Shown here one piece after another: positions 8,481-16,244 of a stretch of 64,000 nt of DNA; the first letter of the stretch is position 1, and every line of letters starts with the position of its first letter. Origin of the DNA: Sulfurifustis variabilis (GTDB taxonomy: Bacteria; Pseudomonadota; Gammaproteobacteria; Acidiferrobacterales; Sulfurifustaceae); the NCBI RefSeq assembly GCF_002355415.1, contig NZ_AP014936.1, positions 3,100,001 to 3,164,000 on the forward strand, written 5' to 3'. The notes below the pieces were generated by a model, which ran no database searches, was not told the DNA's origin, and worked only from the letters and a program-made list of their open reading frames with translations. The position numbers and the translations under genes are program-made.

Positions 8481-8768
8481 CATGCTGTTACTTTCACCCA
8501 GGTGACTGGGCTACGGACCGCCTTGCGGCGGCGGGGAACACGCTTCGGCGTTCCCTCTGCCGTTTCTTTGCCGACGTCGCCTGTGTCCCAAGCGGCGCCA
8601 GCGCGTTATCCGGCAGCTCAGACTGTTGCATCGCCCCTCGCGGGGCGCCCAACCGCTCAGTCGTTGACGGTCCCTCTCGGGTTCCGCAGCGTAGCCCGCG
8701 TCCGGGCGTCCGCCTCGATCAGGTCGGGTTGTCCACGCCGGATTGCGCCGGCGGGCCGCATGTTGCAT
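8481..8768 (-). ncRNA. Group I self-splicing intron in nrdJ (288 nt, no ORF)
   Basis: The insert splits the reading frame, with stops on both sides. Precise removal restores AAT-CCG-T|GT-GCC-GAA, that is NPCAEQ. The 5' exon ends in U (8769) and the intron ends in G (8481), as group I introns require. P1 is visible: exon CCGU plus intron AUG pair with CAUGCGG (8762-8756), giving a U.G wobble at the splice site and a 3-nt CAA loop. Core strands are recognisable: GUCAACGACUGAGCGG (R-like, 8653-8669) and GAUGCAACAGUCUGAGC (S-like, 8616-8632), with GACU/AGUC forming P7. A GCAA-capped stem (8519-8534) and CACCUGGGUG near the 3' end fit P9 elements. There is no homing endonuclease gene. Confidence 0.88.
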
Positions 8769-9621
8769 ACGGATTCGTTGCCTCTATCGTCTCGCAGTAC
8801 CAGAGGTTGTTCTCGCTGTTCATCCGGTCAACGAACAACACCCCGGGCTCGCTGTGGTCGTAGGTGTTTTTCATCACCTTTTCCCACAGCTCGCGCGCGC
8901 GTATCTTGCGATACACCCACTTGCCGTCCTCGCGGCGATGCACGCCGGACTCGATCAACTGGTCCGACGGCTCGGCCGTATGCACCAGCTCCCACTCCTG
9001 GTCGGCCTCGACGGCGCGCATGAACGCATCCGTCACGCCGATCGAGACGTTGAAGTTGGTCAACCTCCCCCCGGCGCTCTTGGCCGTGACGAAATCCAGG
9101 ATGTCCGGGTGGTCGCAGCGCAGCACCGCCATCTGGGCGCCGCGCCGGGCGCCGGCACTTTCGACCGTCCGGCACATGGCGTTGAACAGATCCATGAAGT
9201 CGAGCGGTCCGGAGGCGGTCGAGCGGGTACGGTTCACGCGCGCGCCGCTCGGGCGCAGGCGCGAGAAGTCGTAACCCACCCCACCGCCGCGGCGCATGGT
9301 CTCTGCCGCCTTGGCGAGCGCGCCCATGATGGACGGCTTGCCGTTTTGCGTGTCCGGCTCCGACATCGAATCCCCGATCGGCTGCACGAAGCAGTTGATC
9401 AGGGTCGCCTCGAGGCCGGCGCCAGCGGCGGACATGATGCGGCCGGCTGGGATGAAGCCCGAGCCCATCGCATCGAAGAAGCGCGTTTCCCAAAGCCGGG
9501 GGTCGCGTTCCACGGATGCGAGCGCCCGGGCGACACGCCGGAAAACGTCCGCATGACTCTGCTCGCCGTCCTTCGCGTACTTCTCGCGCAGCACGACGAG
9601 CGAGATCTCTTGGTCACTCAT
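8769..9621 (-). CDS. nrdJ: nrdJ exon 1: B12-dependent class II ribonucleotide reductase, N-terminal part
   Basis: This exon has 284 codons plus one base, starting at ATG 9621 behind AGGAGG. It encodes the substrate-site half: IPAGRIMSAAGAG, LINCFVQPIGDSM (a cysteine of the redox pair), MRRGGGVGYDFSRLRP and NVSIGVTDAFM, ending EATNP before the radical cysteine, codon 285. In ribonucleotide reductases the N-P-C-x-E stretch carries the thiyl-radical Cys and partner Asn and Glu. If the intron stays in, translation ends 14 codons later and the protein is inactive. The gene sits between a primase operon and small unknown genes in the element's DNA metabolism block. Confidence 0.9.
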
Positions 9622-9781
9622 GGTTGCCTCCTGTCTGTTATGGACCCCGACCGTCGGGATCTCCCAGAACACCCGCGCCGGGCGCTCTCGGAGTCCCCGG
9701 CGGGCGGGGCGGTTCGAAGACCACCCGAAGGAGGCAGGCCACCCCCGGTTGGGAGAGCAGTGCTGACTCCCCCGCGTGGGG
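9622..9781 (-). promoter_or_regulatory. nrdJ leader with C-rich nested hairpins
   Basis: The minus-strand leader has CCCCACGCGGGGG directly followed by GAGTCAGCACTGCTCTCCC and GGGGGTGG, the same order of elements as in the leaders at 10199 and 17144. A further GC-rich hairpin (GATCCCGACGGTCGGGGTC) lies close to the ribosome site. I see no cobalamin-riboswitch box; the element is the repeated leader family instead. Confidence 0.5.
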
Positions 9782-9827
9782 TTGCGTTTTGGGGAAGGTC
9801 CGTTACCCTAGAAACCATGAGTAACGG
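9782..9827 (+). promoter_or_regulatory. Candidate promoter and operator palindrome of the small plus-strand gene
   Basis: TTGCGT (9782-9787) and TACCCT (9804-9809) are 16 bp apart, and the ATG follows 7 bases after the -10, so the transcript may be almost leaderless. CCGTTAC (9800-9806) and GTAACGG (9821-9827) form a perfect 7-bp inverted repeat spanning the -10 and the start codon. Confidence 0.35.
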
Positions 9828-10026
9828 CAACCCCGACATGACAGTTCTCAACGGCGGGCGTGCGGCCCTGGAACGCGAGGTGCTCGAGGCGTTGTTCACG
9901 CCCGGAGCGGAGACTCGCGTCCAGAACCTGAAGGCCCGGCTCGCACGGCGTGGCCGCATCCGTCTGGTTGACATCGGATCGGCCGAGCCGGCTAGCGCAT
10001 CTCCCGACGGCGCTTCATCGCGCTGA
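9817..10026 (+). CDS. Possible small plus-strand protein (69 aa)
   Basis: An ORF of 69 aa opposed to its neighbours. It has a helical middle (AALEREVLEALF) and a basic segment (RVQNLKARLARRGRIR). There is no clear ribosome site, but a promoter-like sequence and a palindrome sit at its start. Its 3' end overlaps the convergent gene at 9992 by 35 bp. No family is recognised, and it could be a chance ORF in GC-rich DNA. Confidence 0.35.
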   Translation: MSNGNPDMTVLNGGRAALEREVLEALFTPGAETRVQNLKARLARRGRIRLVDIGSAEPASASPDGASSR

Positions 10027-10198
10027 CTTCCCACCTGGCCACCAGCTCACGCTCGAGGTCCTTGATGACCTCGCGTGCCTGGCGCACCACCGACGGGTCG
10101 GTGATCAGACCCGTGCGCAGCATCTCGCGCACCTCGTCGATTTTGCAGATGATCTCGGCGCGCGTTGCGGTCGCGGCGTACTTCCTCGAAAAGTCCAT
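9992..10198 (-). CDS. Small helical protein (68 aa), unknown function
   Basis: The ATG at 10198 is preceded by GAGGAGAAC. The product is charged and mostly helical (CKIDEVREMLRTGLITDP, then REVIKDLERELVARWEVSA). It has no known domain. It stands alone with its own long structured leader and its stop lies inside the 3' end of the opposed small ORF. Confidence 0.6.
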   Translation of the reverse strand: MDFSRKYAATATRAEIICKIDEVREMLRTGLITDPSVVRQAREVIKDLERELVARWEVSAMKRRREMR

Positions 10199-10440
10199 GG
10201 TGTTCTCCTCACTGGTTGGTTGATCAACAACCCGCCGCTGGAGACACACCACCCCCGTTGCGGGAGATGTCTCCCCCGCGTGGGGTCTGGCTCGCGGCAG
10301 CAGCATCGCTGCCGGTTTCGGCGCTGCCTCTTGATTACACGGTGCAGCTCCCGTGCCCTTGCGGGGAAAACTTCGCAATGGACTCTGCCGCCAGAATCCA
10401 TTGAGAAGTTCGGAGGCCTCGCGGCCCCCGCCCTTCCCGG
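10199..10440 (-). promoter_or_regulatory. Long structured leader (repeat family member)
   Basis: Read on the minus strand: CCGCAAGGG, then CACGG-GAGCTGCA-CCGTG (10333-10355), TAATCAAGAGGCAGCGCC, a GCAGCGATGCTGC stem, CCCCACGCGGGG, and the nested GAGACATCTCCC/GGGGGTGGTGTGTCTC stem ahead of the ribosome site. The order and most of the bases match the leader at 17144-17379, which precedes an unrelated gene (radC). This is a conserved RNA module rather than gene homology. Confidence 0.7.
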
Positions 10441-10770
10441 TCACGCCGCGCTTGGCTTACCTCCTTGGCCGCGCTGACGCCTCGCCGTGGCGTGGATCGT
10501 CTCGCGCAGCCTGAGGTAGTCGTGACCTCCGACCTCGGCGCAGACCCGGAAGCTGAACGGTCCGATGTCATCGGAGTCGATCCACTTCCAGGTCTTCGCG
10601 CGCCGCTCGGGCGCCACCCGGTTGTCGAGCGCATCGCGCAGGGCCTCGATCAGAATCCCTTCGCGCAGCTTCGCGATGTCTTCCTCGCTCCACTCGCGCT
10701 CGAACCCCGGGCATTCCAATGGCAGCGGGTCCATCACTGCCAGCGGCACGTCGAGTGGTTTCCAGCTCAT
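10441..10770 (-). CDS. Hypothetical protein (109 aa)
   Basis: The start at ATG 10770 follows AAGGAGGGCAC. The soluble product contains PGFEREWSEEDIAKLREGIL and later WIDSDDIGPFSFRVCAEVGG. I do not recognise the family. It belongs to the small-gene cluster between nrdJ and the CobT-like gene, and has its own short leader hairpin. Confidence 0.6.
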   Translation of the reverse strand: MSWKPLDVPLAVMDPLPLECPGFEREWSEEDIAKLREGILIEALRDALDNRVAPERRAKTWKWIDSDDIGPFSFRVCAEVGGHDYLRLRETIHATARRQRGQGGKPSAA

Positions 10771-10847
10771 GTGCCCTCCTTGCCTGCCGAAGGCGCACCA
10801 CGCCCCTGACGGGGCGATTCGGCGCCCCCCGGCAGGGCTCGTTGCCG
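10771..10847 (-). promoter_or_regulatory. Leader hairpin of the 10441 gene
   Basis: The minus strand reads GCCCTGCCGGGGGGCGCC, then CGCCCCGTCAGGGGCG, then GGTGCGCC: an outer GGCGC/GCGCC stem enclosing a C-rich stem, directly upstream of the ribosome site. Confidence 0.55.
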
Positions 10848-11129
10848 TCAACTCTGGACCGTGTCGTCGGGAGGGTCCGCGAACACCTCATCGAGACTGA
10901 TTCGCGGCCGCTCCGTCATGCAGTCGTAGACCCAGGCGTCCGACGTCGATCCGTCGGGCTGCGTGAGGCGAGCGATCTCGCTCTCGTCGCAGCCGTCGGC
11001 GTCGTAGTCGATCACCGCGACCTCGATGTCCTCGGGGCGGTCGGCGACGACCGACTGCACGATCCCGCCTTCGAGGACGACGGCCACACGGTTTCGGGAG
11101 CGACGTGCTCCGCTACGGTTTTCACTCAC
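10848..11129 (-). CDS. Acidic hypothetical protein (93 aa)
   Basis: A GTG start at 11129 is chosen because AAGGAGG lies eight bases upstream. The product is acidic (PEDIEVAVIDYDADGCDESE) and ends RISLDEVFADPPDDTVQS. No family is recognised. It sits just downstream of the CobT-like gene. Confidence 0.6.
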   Translation of the reverse strand: MSENRSGARRSRNRVAVVLEGGIVQSVVADRPEDIEVAVIDYDADGCDESEIARLTQPDGSTSDAWVYDCMTERPRISLDEVFADPPDDTVQS

Positions 11130-11217
11130 GGCTTCACCTCCTTGAGAAAACAAAGACGGCGAAGCCGCAACCCCGGACGGGGTTACGGCTCCCCGTCGGG
11201 GTTGAGTTTGCGATCGG
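11130..11217 (-). promoter_or_regulatory. Leader hairpin of the 10848 gene
   Basis: The minus strand reads AACCCCGACGGGGAGCCGTA, then ACCCCGTCCGGGGTTGCGGC. It is a hairpin followed by a nested outer GCCGTAA/TTGCGGC stem with an inner CCCCG/CGGGG stem, ahead of the ribosome site. Confidence 0.55.
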
Positions 11218-13029
11218 CTACGCGGCCAGGAGCGCCGCGCGTGCGATCTCGAAGAGCGCCGTGCGCAGCTCGCGCACGTCGTTGATGACGCGGTAGCTGC
11301 GGAACAGGCTCTTCACCACCATCGTGGCGATTCCGACACCGTAGATCTCGATGCCGCCACGGCTCTCCAGCTCGCCGACGAGTCGTTTCACGTTGGCGGG
11401 CCGGCTCGGATCACCGTCGGTGAGGACGATGAGGAGCTTCCTCGGCTCCCGCTGCAGCACGAGCTGCGCCGCCACGTACCAGAGCGCCTCGTACATCGGC
11501 GTTCCGCCACGCGGATGCTGGCCGAAGCGGCCGGCAACACGCGCTACCCGCTCGCCATGGCGTTGCAGCACCTGCACGTACGTATCGATGCCCGGGAAGG
11601 CGGTCACGGCCGGATTGACGCCGCGGATGCTCTCCAGGGCCAACGACAGCGCGCAGGCGCTGTCGAGCGCGAGCCGGCAACGCGTCAGGTTCGTTTGGGG
11701 TACCGCCTCGTCCATCGAACCCGACACGTCCACCAGCAGATGCACGGCGGTGTTCGGCGCCTGATGCTCGTTGACTGCCACGAACACCCGGGTATCGCCG
11801 ATCGCCAGACGGTGCAGACGGCTGCGGTCCAGACGCCTGCCAGCACGTTTGGACCAGCGGGCCTCCTCGCGGGCGCTCTGCACCAGGCCCGTGAGCTGGG
11901 CGCGCAGCCGATTGCTGTTGGCGCGCGCCTCGGACAGTACCTTCTGCTTGAGCGCATCGTGGCTCACCGCCACCTCGGCGCTCGGCAGCTGGGTCCAGCC
12001 ATGTTGGCGAATCCCCTCCTGCGCCTTCGCCTCGAGCAGCTCGGCCGCCTTGGCGAACACGTCCTTGGGGACATCGCCGGCGGAGGCCTCAAGCGCCTTG
12101 GCGATCGCATCTGGATCTCCTCCGTAACCATCGCCGGCGCCGGTCCCGATGTTGCCGGATCGCTCATCGTTGATTCGCGATGAACTACCGGCCCCATCGC
12201 CCTGTCCCTGGGTCGGCTCGGAATCGGCCGCCGCGGAACCTTGCGGATCGGTCGAGCTGCCGGCCTGCGCCTGCCCGTCTTGCCGGTCCTGCGCGCCTGC
12301 CTCGGCATCGCTTGGCGCACTGGCCGCTTCCGCATCGTCAGGCGCCTTCTCTTCGCGCTCGACTTCACCGTCGCGCTGCGTTTCGGGATCGGGCTTCTGC
12401 TGCTTCGCCTTTTCCTGTTCTTCCTTCAGCATGCGTATGATGCTGTCGGTGAGTCGCAGCGCATCGGCCGTCATGCGAAGCTCGCGAACTTCCGCAAGCA
12501 AACCGTGTAGGCGAGTGACCACACCTTTCGGGAAGGTCTTGCGCAACGCCTCGTCGGCCTGCTGTGCCAGCGGCGCGAGCGCCTCCTGGTTCAGCACCTC
12601 GCATCGAAGCTTGAGCAGCACGTGCGAGGTCAGTACACCGGCCGGTGAGCTGGTGTCGGGATCGAAACCGCCTTCCTTCAGCACCTGCGCGACCGTCGTG
12701 CCGATGGTCTCGCGCGTGCCGGGATACTCGTGCGCCAGGGCGCTCTCGATCCGCACGTCCTCGACGGAATTCATGAGAGCGCCGCGGAGCGGTGACGTCG
12801 CCGACTTCCGATACGTCTCGAAGTCGGTGTAGCGAACATGCGCCGCCTCGTGCGCGAGATAACCCCACGCCACGTCGCGAACGGCGCTCTCGTCGGGCAG
12901 CACCGGCAACACGATGGTGTTGCCGTCGGTCGCCGCCCGATTGCCCTGGATCGCGACCTGCACGCCGAACTTGCGTCCGAGCGCCGCCGCCACGATCGGC
13001 AGGGCCCTGTGCAACGGGGTCGCCCTCAT
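11218..13029 (-). CDS. CobT-like protein with von Willebrand A domain
   Basis: The 603 aa product starts at ATG 13029, which overlaps the stop of a 12-codon leader peptide. The N-terminal half has a metal-site-like HEAAHVRYTDFE and resembles CobT. A long acidic low-complexity linker (about 240-330) follows. The C-terminal part is a vWA domain with the MIDAS DVSGSMDEA, then a TxxR region and DGDPSRP. Paired with the CobS-like AAA ATPase (15009) it resembles a MoxR/CobS-CobT chelatase, but no CobN is present and SXT/R391 elements carry the same set in their recombination region. Its true substrate is unknown. Confidence 0.8.
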   Translation of the reverse strand: MRATPLHRALPIVAAALGRKFGVQVAIQGNRAATDGNTIVLPVLPDESAVRDVAWGYLAHEAAHVRYTDFETYRKSATSPLRGALMNSVEDVRIESALAHEYPGTRETIGTTVAQVLKEGGFDPDTSSPAGVLTSHVLLKLRCEVLNQEALAPLAQQADEALRKTFPKGVVTRLHGLLAEVRELRMTADALRLTDSIIRMLKEEQEKAKQQKPDPETQRDGEVEREEKAPDDAEAASAPSDAEAGAQDRQDGQAQAGSSTDPQGSAAADSEPTQGQGDGAGSSSRINDERSGNIGTGAGDGYGGDPDAIAKALEASAGDVPKDVFAKAAELLEAKAQEGIRQHGWTQLPSAEVAVSHDALKQKVLSEARANSNRLRAQLTGLVQSAREEARWSKRAGRRLDRSRLHRLAIGDTRVFVAVNEHQAPNTAVHLLVDVSGSMDEAVPQTNLTRCRLALDSACALSLALESIRGVNPAVTAFPGIDTYVQVLQRHGERVARVAGRFGQHPRGGTPMYEALWYVAAQLVLQREPRKLLIVLTDGDPSRPANVKRLVGELESRGGIEIYGVGIATMVVKSLFRSYRVINDVRELRTALFEIARAALLAA

Positions 13030-13064
13030 GGGCCACCCCCGCAGCCATCGAATGACCTCGCCAT
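13026..13064 (-). CDS. 12-residue leader peptide coupled to the CobT-like gene
   Basis: A strong ribosome site AGGAGG sits five bases before ATG 13064. The mini-ORF reads MARSFDGCGGGP and its TGA overlaps the CobT-like ATG (ATGA). The CobT-like start itself has no good ribosome site, so its translation probably depends on this peptide. Confidence 0.5.
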   Translation of the reverse strand: MARSFDGCGGGP

Positions 13065-13140
13065 ACTTCCTCCTTTGGACAAGGCGCACCTCCCCCGCCA
13101 GGGAGGTGCTTGTGGAACACACCTCCCGTGGCGGCGGGAG
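13065..13140 (-). promoter_or_regulatory. Leader hairpins of the CobT-like gene
   Basis: The minus strand shows CTCCCGCCGCCACGGGAG followed by CACCTCCCTGGCGGGGGAGG, two tight GC hairpins between the DUF3150 stop and the ribosome site. They fit the repeated leader family. Confidence 0.5.
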
Positions 13141-14106
13141 TCAGAAGTACAGCGACTCCGAGGGCGTGTCGCGAGCCGGGGTTGTCCTGGCTCTCTCGAC
13201 GGCGACCTCGACTTCCGGGTCGAGCTCTTCTTCGGCGTCCTGCCCGGCCGGCATGCCGGCCGCGTTCAGGCCCGCCGTGGCGTGCCGCCTCACCTTGTCC
13301 GGATCGGACAGGATCAGCACGATCGACAACGCCTGGTCGTACAACGCGTCTTCCAACGGCCCGGTCTTCGGGACCACGGCGAACAGCGCGTCGATGGTCT
13401 TCACCATCGGTGCCACCGCCGAGTCCAAGAAGCCGAGCCCGGCCAGCTTCTCGCGCATGCGCCGGATCGGCCCGAGCGACTTGCGCGAGGCCTTGCGGTC
13501 CGACCCGGCGGATCCCGCAAAGCTCTGCTCGTAGAGCTCGCGTGCCTCCACGGCAATCTCGCGAAGCAGCTGCGACCCGAGCCGGCCCACCTGGTCGCCC
13601 AGATGGCCGGTGGCGGTCGCAGTACCGGCGACGCGGTACATCGCGTACTCGAAGCCGATACGCGTCCGCACCTGCTCGAGCGGGGTGAGCTCCTTGCGAA
13701 GCTGCCGCTCGAAGTCCGGGTACTGCCTGACCCACGCCTCGACCGCGCCGTCGTAACGCTGGAGAAACTCCTCCTTCTCCTTCGTGAACGATTTCGCGAT
13801 CTCGCCCAGGGTCTGCGCGACGGCCTCGGTCTTTTCGCGCGGGACGGCATACCCGCCCAGAAACCGCACGCCGATCGCCTCGCAGGTGCGCTCCGCGCGC
13901 TTCTTGAGCGCGTGGAACACCGACAGGTCCTCGGGGTCGATGATGCGCTTCGACCCCAGGCTCGCCACCTGCGCGGGGGGAAGCTTGCCGCCCGCGCCGA
14001 GCTTGATGTCGTCGGAGCGCAATCGCTTGCGACCCGACCAGATGGAGCAGTCGATGGACACGAGGTCCACCCGCTCCAGCGTCTCGAGCTGGTTCTCGAG
14101 TGTCAT
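13141..14106 (-). CDS. DUF3150-type protein
   Basis: The 321 aa product starts at ATG 14106 behind AAGGAGGTGCC. Early residues SIDCSIWSGRKRLRSDD and the later LGGYAVPREK are typical of DUF3150 proteins, which occur beside CobS- and CobT-like genes in ICEs and phages. The protein is largely helical. It ends with the tetrapeptide SLYF, shared with the WGR-like protein (14185) and the exonuclease (17380). Its biochemical role is unknown. Confidence 0.75.
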   Translation of the reverse strand: MTLENQLETLERVDLVSIDCSIWSGRKRLRSDDIKLGAGGKLPPAQVASLGSKRIIDPEDLSVFHALKKRAERTCEAIGVRFLGGYAVPREKTEAVAQTLGEIAKSFTKEKEEFLQRYDGAVEAWVRQYPDFERQLRKELTPLEQVRTRIGFEYAMYRVAGTATATGHLGDQVGRLGSQLLREIAVEARELYEQSFAGSAGSDRKASRKSLGPIRRMREKLAGLGFLDSAVAPMVKTIDALFAVVPKTGPLEDALYDQALSIVLILSDPDKVRRHATAGLNAAGMPAGQDAEEELDPEVEVAVERARTTPARDTPSESLYF

Positions 14107-14184
14107 GGCACCTCCTTATGGAAATGGGAGGCGCACTGCTCCCCGCGCGCGGGAGCGAGAATGCGCCCCCGGTTACGGGTTACT
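14107..14184 (-). promoter_or_regulatory. Leader hairpin of the DUF3150 gene
   Basis: The minus strand reads CCGTAACCGG, then GGGCGCATTCT, CTCCCGCGCGCGGGGAG and AGTGCGCC: a small hairpin followed by an outer GGCGCA/TGCGCC stem enclosing CTCCC/GGGAG, ahead of the ribosome site. Confidence 0.6.
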
Positions 14185-15012
14185 TCAAAAATACAGGCTC
14201 TCGTCACCGCCCAGGCTCGCGAGGTCGATTCTCTCCTCGGCAAGCCCCAGGGCGACGGCGACCGGGCGAATGGCATCGAGGTCGGTTCCGAACATCGCCA
14301 GCACGTCGTGTTCGTGCCGCAGCTGCTCGCTGATCTCGATGCCATCCTTCCACGCCAAGCCGACCTCAGCCGGCGAGCAGCGCTTCAGGTACAGCAGGAA
14401 CAGAAGCGGGTACACGCCGTCCCGCACATGCATCTGGCCGGCACCCTGCCGGGTCGCGCGGGACACCGTGTTGCGGTAGCCCACCTCGACCCGCCCGCCG
14501 ACCCCGAATTGCCAATCGCCGATCGCGAACTGGAACGCAAGCTCCTCGTTCACCGTTCTCGTGACGGGCACGCCGGCGCCTGCAAGCCGATCGCAGGCCT
14601 CGCGGCACGCGCGCAGGAACTCGGGAAACATCCCCGCGTTCCGCACGCGGATCTCGAAGAAGACCGTCTCTTCTTCGTCCGGCGACGCCTTCGGCCGAAG
14701 CGATTGACTTGCTTCGCTGCCCAGGTCTTCCGTGCTCACCCAGCTGCCGTCGATGTGGATCACCACGCGATCGACGTACTGGTAATCCTTGCGGGTCTTC
14801 TCTCGAACGCGCCGATTCTTCTCGGCGTGCGCATCCGTGAATCGCGCCTCCGGCTTTCCACCATTCACGAGGCTTCCGGCCCTGCCGTAACGCACGTGGA
14901 CCACACCGTCCACGATCGCGACGGCCCATTCCTTGGCATCGCCGTTCGGGTGGCGGTAGCGATAGAGCTCGTAGACCCCGGCGTGTGTCTTACCGGCGAT
15001 CGACGGGCTCAT
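14185..15012 (-). CDS. WGR-like domain protein of the CobS/CobT module
   Basis: The 275 aa product starts at ATG 15012, overlapping the CobS-like stop by ATGA, so it is coupled to the ATPase. Residues ~8-70 resemble a WGR nucleic-acid-binding domain: YELYRYRH, HVRYGRAG, a positively charged helix and KDYQYV. The remainder is unassigned. The last residues are DESLYF. It is likely a partner of the CobS-like ATPase. Confidence 0.65.
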   Translation of the reverse strand: MSPSIAGKTHAGVYELYRYRHPNGDAKEWAVAIVDGVVHVRYGRAGSLVNGGKPEARFTDAHAEKNRRVREKTRKDYQYVDRVVIHIDGSWVSTEDLGSEASQSLRPKASPDEEETVFFEIRVRNAGMFPEFLRACREACDRLAGAGVPVTRTVNEELAFQFAIGDWQFGVGGRVEVGYRNTVSRATRQGAGQMHVRDGVYPLLFLLYLKRCSPAEVGLAWKDGIEISEQLRHEHDVLAMFGTDLDAIRPVAVALGLAEERIDLASLGGDESLYF

Positions 15013-16028
15013 GCCGCAGCCGAGGCCGCGTCGGGCTGCGACGGAGTACCCTTGCCCTTGTCGGCCTTCGCCTGCCAGAGCTCGCCGAACACGTCCTTGG
15101 CGATCCGCAGCATCGCGGTGCGTTCCTCCGGCTGCGCCCGCAACAACACCGTGCGCTCGAGGGCGTACTCCAGGGCGTTCGGCGCGCTCTTGAAATCGAG
15201 CGCGAGACACGCCCAGCGCTGGAGCCCGCGGGTGGAGATCGGTGTCGAGATCGTGCCGGGGTTCTCGTCGTCGCCGACAAAGAGCCGTCTGACCTCGTTT
15301 GCGACCTTCACCATGCGGGCGCGGATCTCATCCGGGATCTCCGGCACGAGACTGCCAAGCAGCGCGACCTCCTCATCGGGCTCCATGTAGCCCGCCTCCA
15401 GGAAGCGGAAGCGGTCGAGGAACGCGATGTTCTGCTGCAGCACGCCCTGGTAGAGACCGGTCTGGTCTCCGCCGCCGGAGGAGTTGCCCGTGACCACGAG
15501 ACGGAACTTCGGGTGCGGGTGAATCACCTCGCCCCCGTTCTCGGGGATCACGAGCGACGCCCCGTCGAGCACCGTGTTGAGCCCGGCGATCTCGCCCGGC
15601 TCGTTGAAGTCGATCTCGTTCAGGATGAGGATGTGCCCATCGCGAATCGCGATCGACGCCGGCCCATACATGTACTGCATGGTGCCGTTCACCAGCTTGA
15701 ACTGCCCGACCAGGTCGGTGAGTTCGAGCCGGCGATGGCAGTTGACCTCCTGCACCGGCCAGTTGAGCCTCGCGGCGGCCTGGCGGATGAGCGAGGACTT
15801 GCCCGCCCCGGTCGGCCCGACGATGTACAGCCCGTCGCCGCGCGGGCGCTCCAGGAAGGCGAGCGCATCGCGCAACTGGTCCTTCCGGAACACGTAGGGC
15901 TTCTTCGGCGGAACGAACGGGTTCTTGTCGTCCACGAACCCTTCCACCGCCAGCCCCTTCGGGGCCTTGACCCCGAACGTCGTCCCAACGGGAAACGGCT
16001 GGGGTTTGCCGACTACATACGTCTGCAT
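15009..16028 (-). CDS. CobS/MoxR-like AAA+ ATPase
   Basis: The 339 aa product starts at ATG 16028 behind AAGGAGGTCGC. Walker A is GPTGAGKS, Walker B is ILILNEID, and the sensor-1 region is LVVTGNSSGGGD; the order matches CobS and MoxR AAA+ proteins. Such ATPases work with vWA partners to remodel proteins or insert metals. It is first of a four-gene series (CobS-like, WGR-like, DUF3150, CobT-like) found, without the WGR protein as far as I recall, in the SXT recombination region. Confidence 0.85.
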   Translation of the reverse strand: MQTYVVGKPQPFPVGTTFGVKAPKGLAVEGFVDDKNPFVPPKKPYVFRKDQLRDALAFLERPRGDGLYIVGPTGAGKSSLIRQAAARLNWPVQEVNCHRRLELTDLVGQFKLVNGTMQYMYGPASIAIRDGHILILNEIDFNEPGEIAGLNTVLDGASLVIPENGGEVIHPHPKFRLVVTGNSSGGGDQTGLYQGVLQQNIAFLDRFRFLEAGYMEPDEEVALLGSLVPEIPDEIRARMVKVANEVRRLFVGDDENPGTISTPISTRGLQRWACLALDFKSAPNALEYALERTVLLRAQPEERTAMLRIAKDVFGELWQAKADKGKGTPSQPDAASAAA

Positions 16029-16244
16029 GCGACCTCCTTGGTTGATGTCCACGAGGCGCATGCACTCCCCCTCGGGGGAGCGATACGCCTCTCCCCCGGA
16101 TGGGGAACTTCACCGTCGCTGCGTCTTGGTTACACGCGGCAGCTCGCGTGGCCTTGCGGCGTGAAAACTGTGCTTTGTCGCTGACCCTCGTGAGCGAAGA
16201 TCCGCGAGAAAGGCCCCCGCGAAGCGAGGGCAAGCTCGGCCATG
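16029..16244 (-). promoter_or_regulatory. Structured leader of the CobS-like gene (repeat family member)
   Basis: Read on the minus strand: GCCCTCGCTTCGCGGGGGC with CTTTCTC (terminator-like, about 16199-16225), a CTTCGCT/AGCGA stem, CCGCAAGG, CACGCG-AGCTGC-CGCGTG (16132-16150), AACCAAGACGCAGC, CCCCATCCGGGG and a nested GAGGCGTA/TGCGCCTC stem with inner CTCCCCC/GGGGGAG. The module matches those at 10199 and 17144. Confidence 0.65.

Noticed and set aside
8481-8768. Intein in NrdJ
   Set aside because: Stop codons interrupt the frame on both sides and the insert is only 288 nt; RNA features fit a group I intron instead.
9622-9816. Cobalamin riboswitch upstream of the B12-dependent reductase
   Set aside because: No B12-box-like sequence; the leader is a member of the repeated hairpin family seen before unrelated genes.
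12838-15390. Plus-strand ORF of 850 codons
   Set aside because: Antisense to the CobT-like, DUF3150 and WGR-like genes, which have ribosome sites, coupled starts and recognised domains.
11218-16028. Cobalt chelatase for B12 synthesis supporting NrdJ
   Set aside because: No CobN or other cobalamin genes; the same CobS/CobT-like set occurs in SXT recombination regions.
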